Shown: piece by piece, positions 62,195-64,000 of the stretch
How positions within the stretch are numbered: the first letter of the stretch is position 1
Layout: each line of letters begins with the position of its first letter
DNA from: Pseudoclavibacter sp. CFCC 11306
GTDB lineage: Bacteria > Actinomycetota > Actinomycetes > Actinomycetales > Microbacteriaceae
Assembly (NCBI RefSeq): GCF_008831235.1
Contig: NZ_WBKF01000001.1
Location: 1,174,529 to 1,238,528 of the forward strand
Length of the DNA stretch: 64,000 nt
Direction of reading: 5' to 3'
Notes under the pieces: generated by a model
Seen by the model: the letters and a program-made list of their open reading frames with translations, nothing else
Told to the model about the DNA's origin: nothing
Databases searched by the model: none
Made by a program: the position numbers and the translations under genes

Positions 62195-63094
62195 ATGTCT
62201 ATTGGTTTTCCTGTCGCGGACGGGTCTGGTAACGGCACGTCGGCATCGGATATGCGCAAGATCGTGTCGTCTCATTGGGCGTCGCACGGGGTGATCGGTG
62301 GTGCCGGGGTGTCCACGTCGTCGTCCGGGCTGACCTACAACGTTGCGGCTGGTACGGCGGTCGCTTCACGGGGCACAAGCTACGGTGTGGTCGAGTTTCT
62401 GGTGCCTGCCGGGAGCGTGACCACGGACGCTGGCCCGTCGTCGGGGTCACGCATTGACGTGGTGTGGGCGAAGCCCAATGACCCGTCGCAGGGTGACGCG
62501 AATGCCGACGTGGTGCTCGGCGTCACCAAGGGTGCCGCGGCGTCGACACCGTCGAAGCCGACCATCCCGACGGGGGCTGTCGAGCTGCGCACATTCCTCG
62601 TGCCGCAGGGCGCGTCGAAGACGTCACAGGCGACCGTGTCAGGGTCGGTCAACTATGCGATCCCGTACGGGGCAAGTCTCGGAGTGCTGCACAGCGCAGT
62701 CAATGCATACGACGGGAAAGCCGACGAATCGACCACCACGTGGCACACCGAGGGCAACGGGTCGTTCTACCTGCCGGTCGATTCCAGGGTGCGCCTGGAA
62801 ATGTGGATGTGCCTGTCATCACGGCAGGGCGGATCATCCGTCGACGACCCGAACAAGGGCAGTATCAATTTCAACTTCAATGTTGACGGGCAGGCCGTGT
62901 TTCAGACGGAGATCGGCTACTCCACGGTCTGGGAGACGAAATACATGTCGGTCGAGCTGGAGTTGCCGGCCGGTCCACACTCAGTATCGTATGCAACGAA
63001 GATGGCGTGGGGCTGGACGGCTTGGTATCACTACGGGGCGGGTGCGGCTATTGGCCGCCGGTTCGTGGTGACACACCTGGGTGTCGCAAAGTGA
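62195..63094 (+). CDS. Minor tail protein (possible host-receptor component)
   Basis: Protein of 299 residues. The first 130 residues (IGFPVADGSGNGTSASDMRK, SSGLTYNVAAGTAVASRG, SRIDVVWAKPNDPSQGDAN) match a tail/baseplate domain common in actinophages. Residues 170-299 form a beta-sandwich with INFNFNVDGQAVFQTEIGYS, a likely receptor- or carbohydrate-binding head. AAGGAGTGCTC precedes the ATG. The stop overlaps the next start. Confidence 0.78.
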   Translation: MSIGFPVADGSGNGTSASDMRKIVSSHWASHGVIGGAGVSTSSSGLTYNVAAGTAVASRGTSYGVVEFLVPAGSVTTDAGPSSGSRIDVVWAKPNDPSQGDANADVVLGVTKGAAASTPSKPTIPTGAVELRTFLVPQGASKTSQATVSGSVNYAIPYGASLGVLHSAVNAYDGKADESTTTWHTEGNGSFYLPVDSRVRLEMWMCLSSRQGGSSVDDPNKGSINFNFNVDGQAVFQTEIGYSTVWETKYMSVELELPAGPHSVSYATKMAWGWTAWYHYGAGAAIGRRFVVTHLGVAK

Positions 63095-64000
63095 GCTTCA
63101 CCCTGGAGGCTGTCCGCACGATGGATGGGCTGCGGTTGGGGGATCTCCCTGTGGTGCCGCTCACCTGGTCGCGGTCTGTGCGGGACGGAAAAATGGACGC
63201 CCCGCACGAGGGTGATTCCGCGCAGGCGGTGTCGTCGATCACACTGCCGTATGACGGGCTGCACAGTCTCGGGGTGGTCGACATGACCAAGGCGGGGTGG
63301 CGGCGTGAGCTGGCTCACAATCTGATGCCACTGATGACGGGTGCGGCGCTCTGCTGGGATGGTGTGCCGGTCGTCATGGGTCCGTTCACGGGCACGCCAA
63401 CGTTCGGTGACGACGGGCTCGGGGTGACGGTGGGCGGGGTGACGGCGATCCTGGCGCGTCGTGCTGTGGTGCCGGAGGCTTTCTCTGCCCGCGCGACCCT
63501 GTCGTATCGTGGCCTGTCGCTGGGGACGATCGCGAAGCGTGTCGTGCAGCAGGCGCTGGCGAAACCGAACGGTGGCCTGCCGATCAGCTTCGACCCTGAC
63601 GAGACGGCGGCCGACAACGCTGACCATCAGCGCACGTACAACGGCTACAACGTGGCGAATCTGATGTGTGCGGATGTGCTGTCGAAGATCGCGAACGTCG
63701 GCGGCGACTCGGTGGCCGGCACGTACGGGCCTGACATTGATTTCCGGCCCGAGGTGGTCGACTCGCAGCATTACGGGTGGCACATGCACACGGGCACGGA
63801 TCGTGACCCGTATATCGGCCAGTCCGTGGTGCACGACTGGGAAGAAGGGTCGGAGGGTACCGGCCGTGTCCAGTCGAAATTCACGGCGGATTACATTGCC
63901 CACCGGGTGTATGGGGTGGGTGACGGGCAGGATGAGGGCACCCGTGTGACCCGCGTCGGCACCAGCATCCCGCAGTTCATGCCGCTGCTGGAGACGGTCA
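63091..64000 (+). CDS. Tail protein, cut by the window end
   Basis: The GTG at 63091 overlaps the previous stop and the frame stays open for 303 codons to position 64000. Visible parts are SFTLEAVRTMDGLRLGDLPV, the RTYNGYNVANLMCADVLSKI segment and the VHDWEEGSEGTGRVQSKFTA segment. This resembles the large siphovirus tip (minor tail) proteins of about 500-600 residues, such as phage tail-associated gp27-like parts. The C-terminus is missing. Confidence 0.75.
   Translation, partial: MSFTLEAVRTMDGLRLGDLPVVPLTWSRSVRDGKMDAPHEGDSAQAVSSITLPYDGLHSLGVVDMTKAGWRRELAHNLMPLMTGAALCWDGVPVVMGPFTGTPTFGDDGLGVTVGGVTAILARRAVVPEAFSARATLSYRGLSLGTIAKRVVQQALAKPNGGLPISFDPDETAADNADHQRTYNGYNVANLMCADVLSKIANVGGDSVAGTYGPDIDFRPEVVDSQHYGWHMHTGTDRDPYIGQSVVHDWEEGSEGTGRVQSKFTADYIAHRVYGVGDGQDEGTRVTRVGTSIPQFMPLLETV

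Larger units (their letters stand above)
33359..64000. mobile_element. Siphovirus genome, probably a prophage (left part, cut by window edge)
   Basis: Continuous phage gene order: leftward immunity genes, then rightward early, replication, terminase, head and tail modules with overlapping start and stop codons. The left end coincides with a tRNA-Ser relic next to ordinary chromosomal genes. A long tape measure protein indicates a long non-contractile tail. Integrase, endolysin and holin are not seen, so the right part of the phage lies beyond position 64000. It may be complete, since none of the genes seen is visibly broken. Confidence 0.9.

Overview
The window is high-GC DNA from an actinomycete, most likely a member of the Micrococcales. 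The rpoB/rpoC proteins, DUF3151, the TctA-like permease, the GAF-type AcoR regulator and the many apparently leaderless promoters fit that group; the genus cannot be fixed from sequence reading alone. It has two parts: about 33 kb of chromosome (1-33353) and at least 30.6 kb of a tailed-phage genome, probably a prophage (about 33359-64000), which runs off the right edge.

Chromosome. On the minus strand lie a polyphosphate kinase 2 (245-1093), a fused membrane acyltransferase/SGNH esterase (1196-3745) and the RNA polymerase genes rpoC and rpoB (4136-11550) with a strong terminator and a plausible promoter. A SulP anion transporter follows on the plus strand. Next come a diacetyl/acetoin reductase with a divergent GAF-domain regulator and a triple direct repeat between them, a NUDIX-like protein, and a queuosine-salvage pair (YhhQ-type transporter and tgt) separated by a 400-bp degenerate repeat array. 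Further on are a glutamine amidotransferase, DUF3151, a TctA-like permease pair, and the lower mevalonate pathway as one plus-strand cluster (mvk, mvaD, pmk, type-2 idi). A MarR regulator, a PiT phosphate transporter with a small membrane protein and a universal stress protein, a TetR/MFS efflux pair and a GNAT acetyltransferase complete this part. HMG-CoA synthase and reductase are not in the window.

Phage. The boundary is marked by a tRNA-Ser-like sequence that has both ends but no anticodon arm. Leftward genes are a DUF2510 membrane protein, an ImmA/IrrE protease and the immunity repressor; all main modules run rightward. The early module holds Cro-like and excisionase-like regulators, a PD-(D/E)XK nuclease, a Cas4-like Fe-S exonuclease, a probable ssDNA-binding protein, a tRNA-like element, DUF2303 and a prim-pol/helicase followed by a cluster of nine 12-bp iterons next to an AT-rich tract (likely replication origin). 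The late module is terminase, portal, MuF-like protein, scaffold, capsid, connectors, major tail protein, tail chaperones joined by a -1 frameshift (CCCAAAA), tape measure, distal tail and further tail proteins. No integrase and no lysis genes are inside the window; they should lie to the right.

Cargo. Four genes look like later additions. A TIR-domain protein (45786-46649) sits between the early and late modules, and three genes stand alone on the opposite strand: a membrane-anchored coiled-coil protein (40426-40929), a two-helix membrane protein (56738-57073) and a small soluble protein (61927-62118). The TIR gene is the best candidate for a little-described defence function; the iteron origin and the broken tRNA-Ser at the attachment site are the other points most worth checking.
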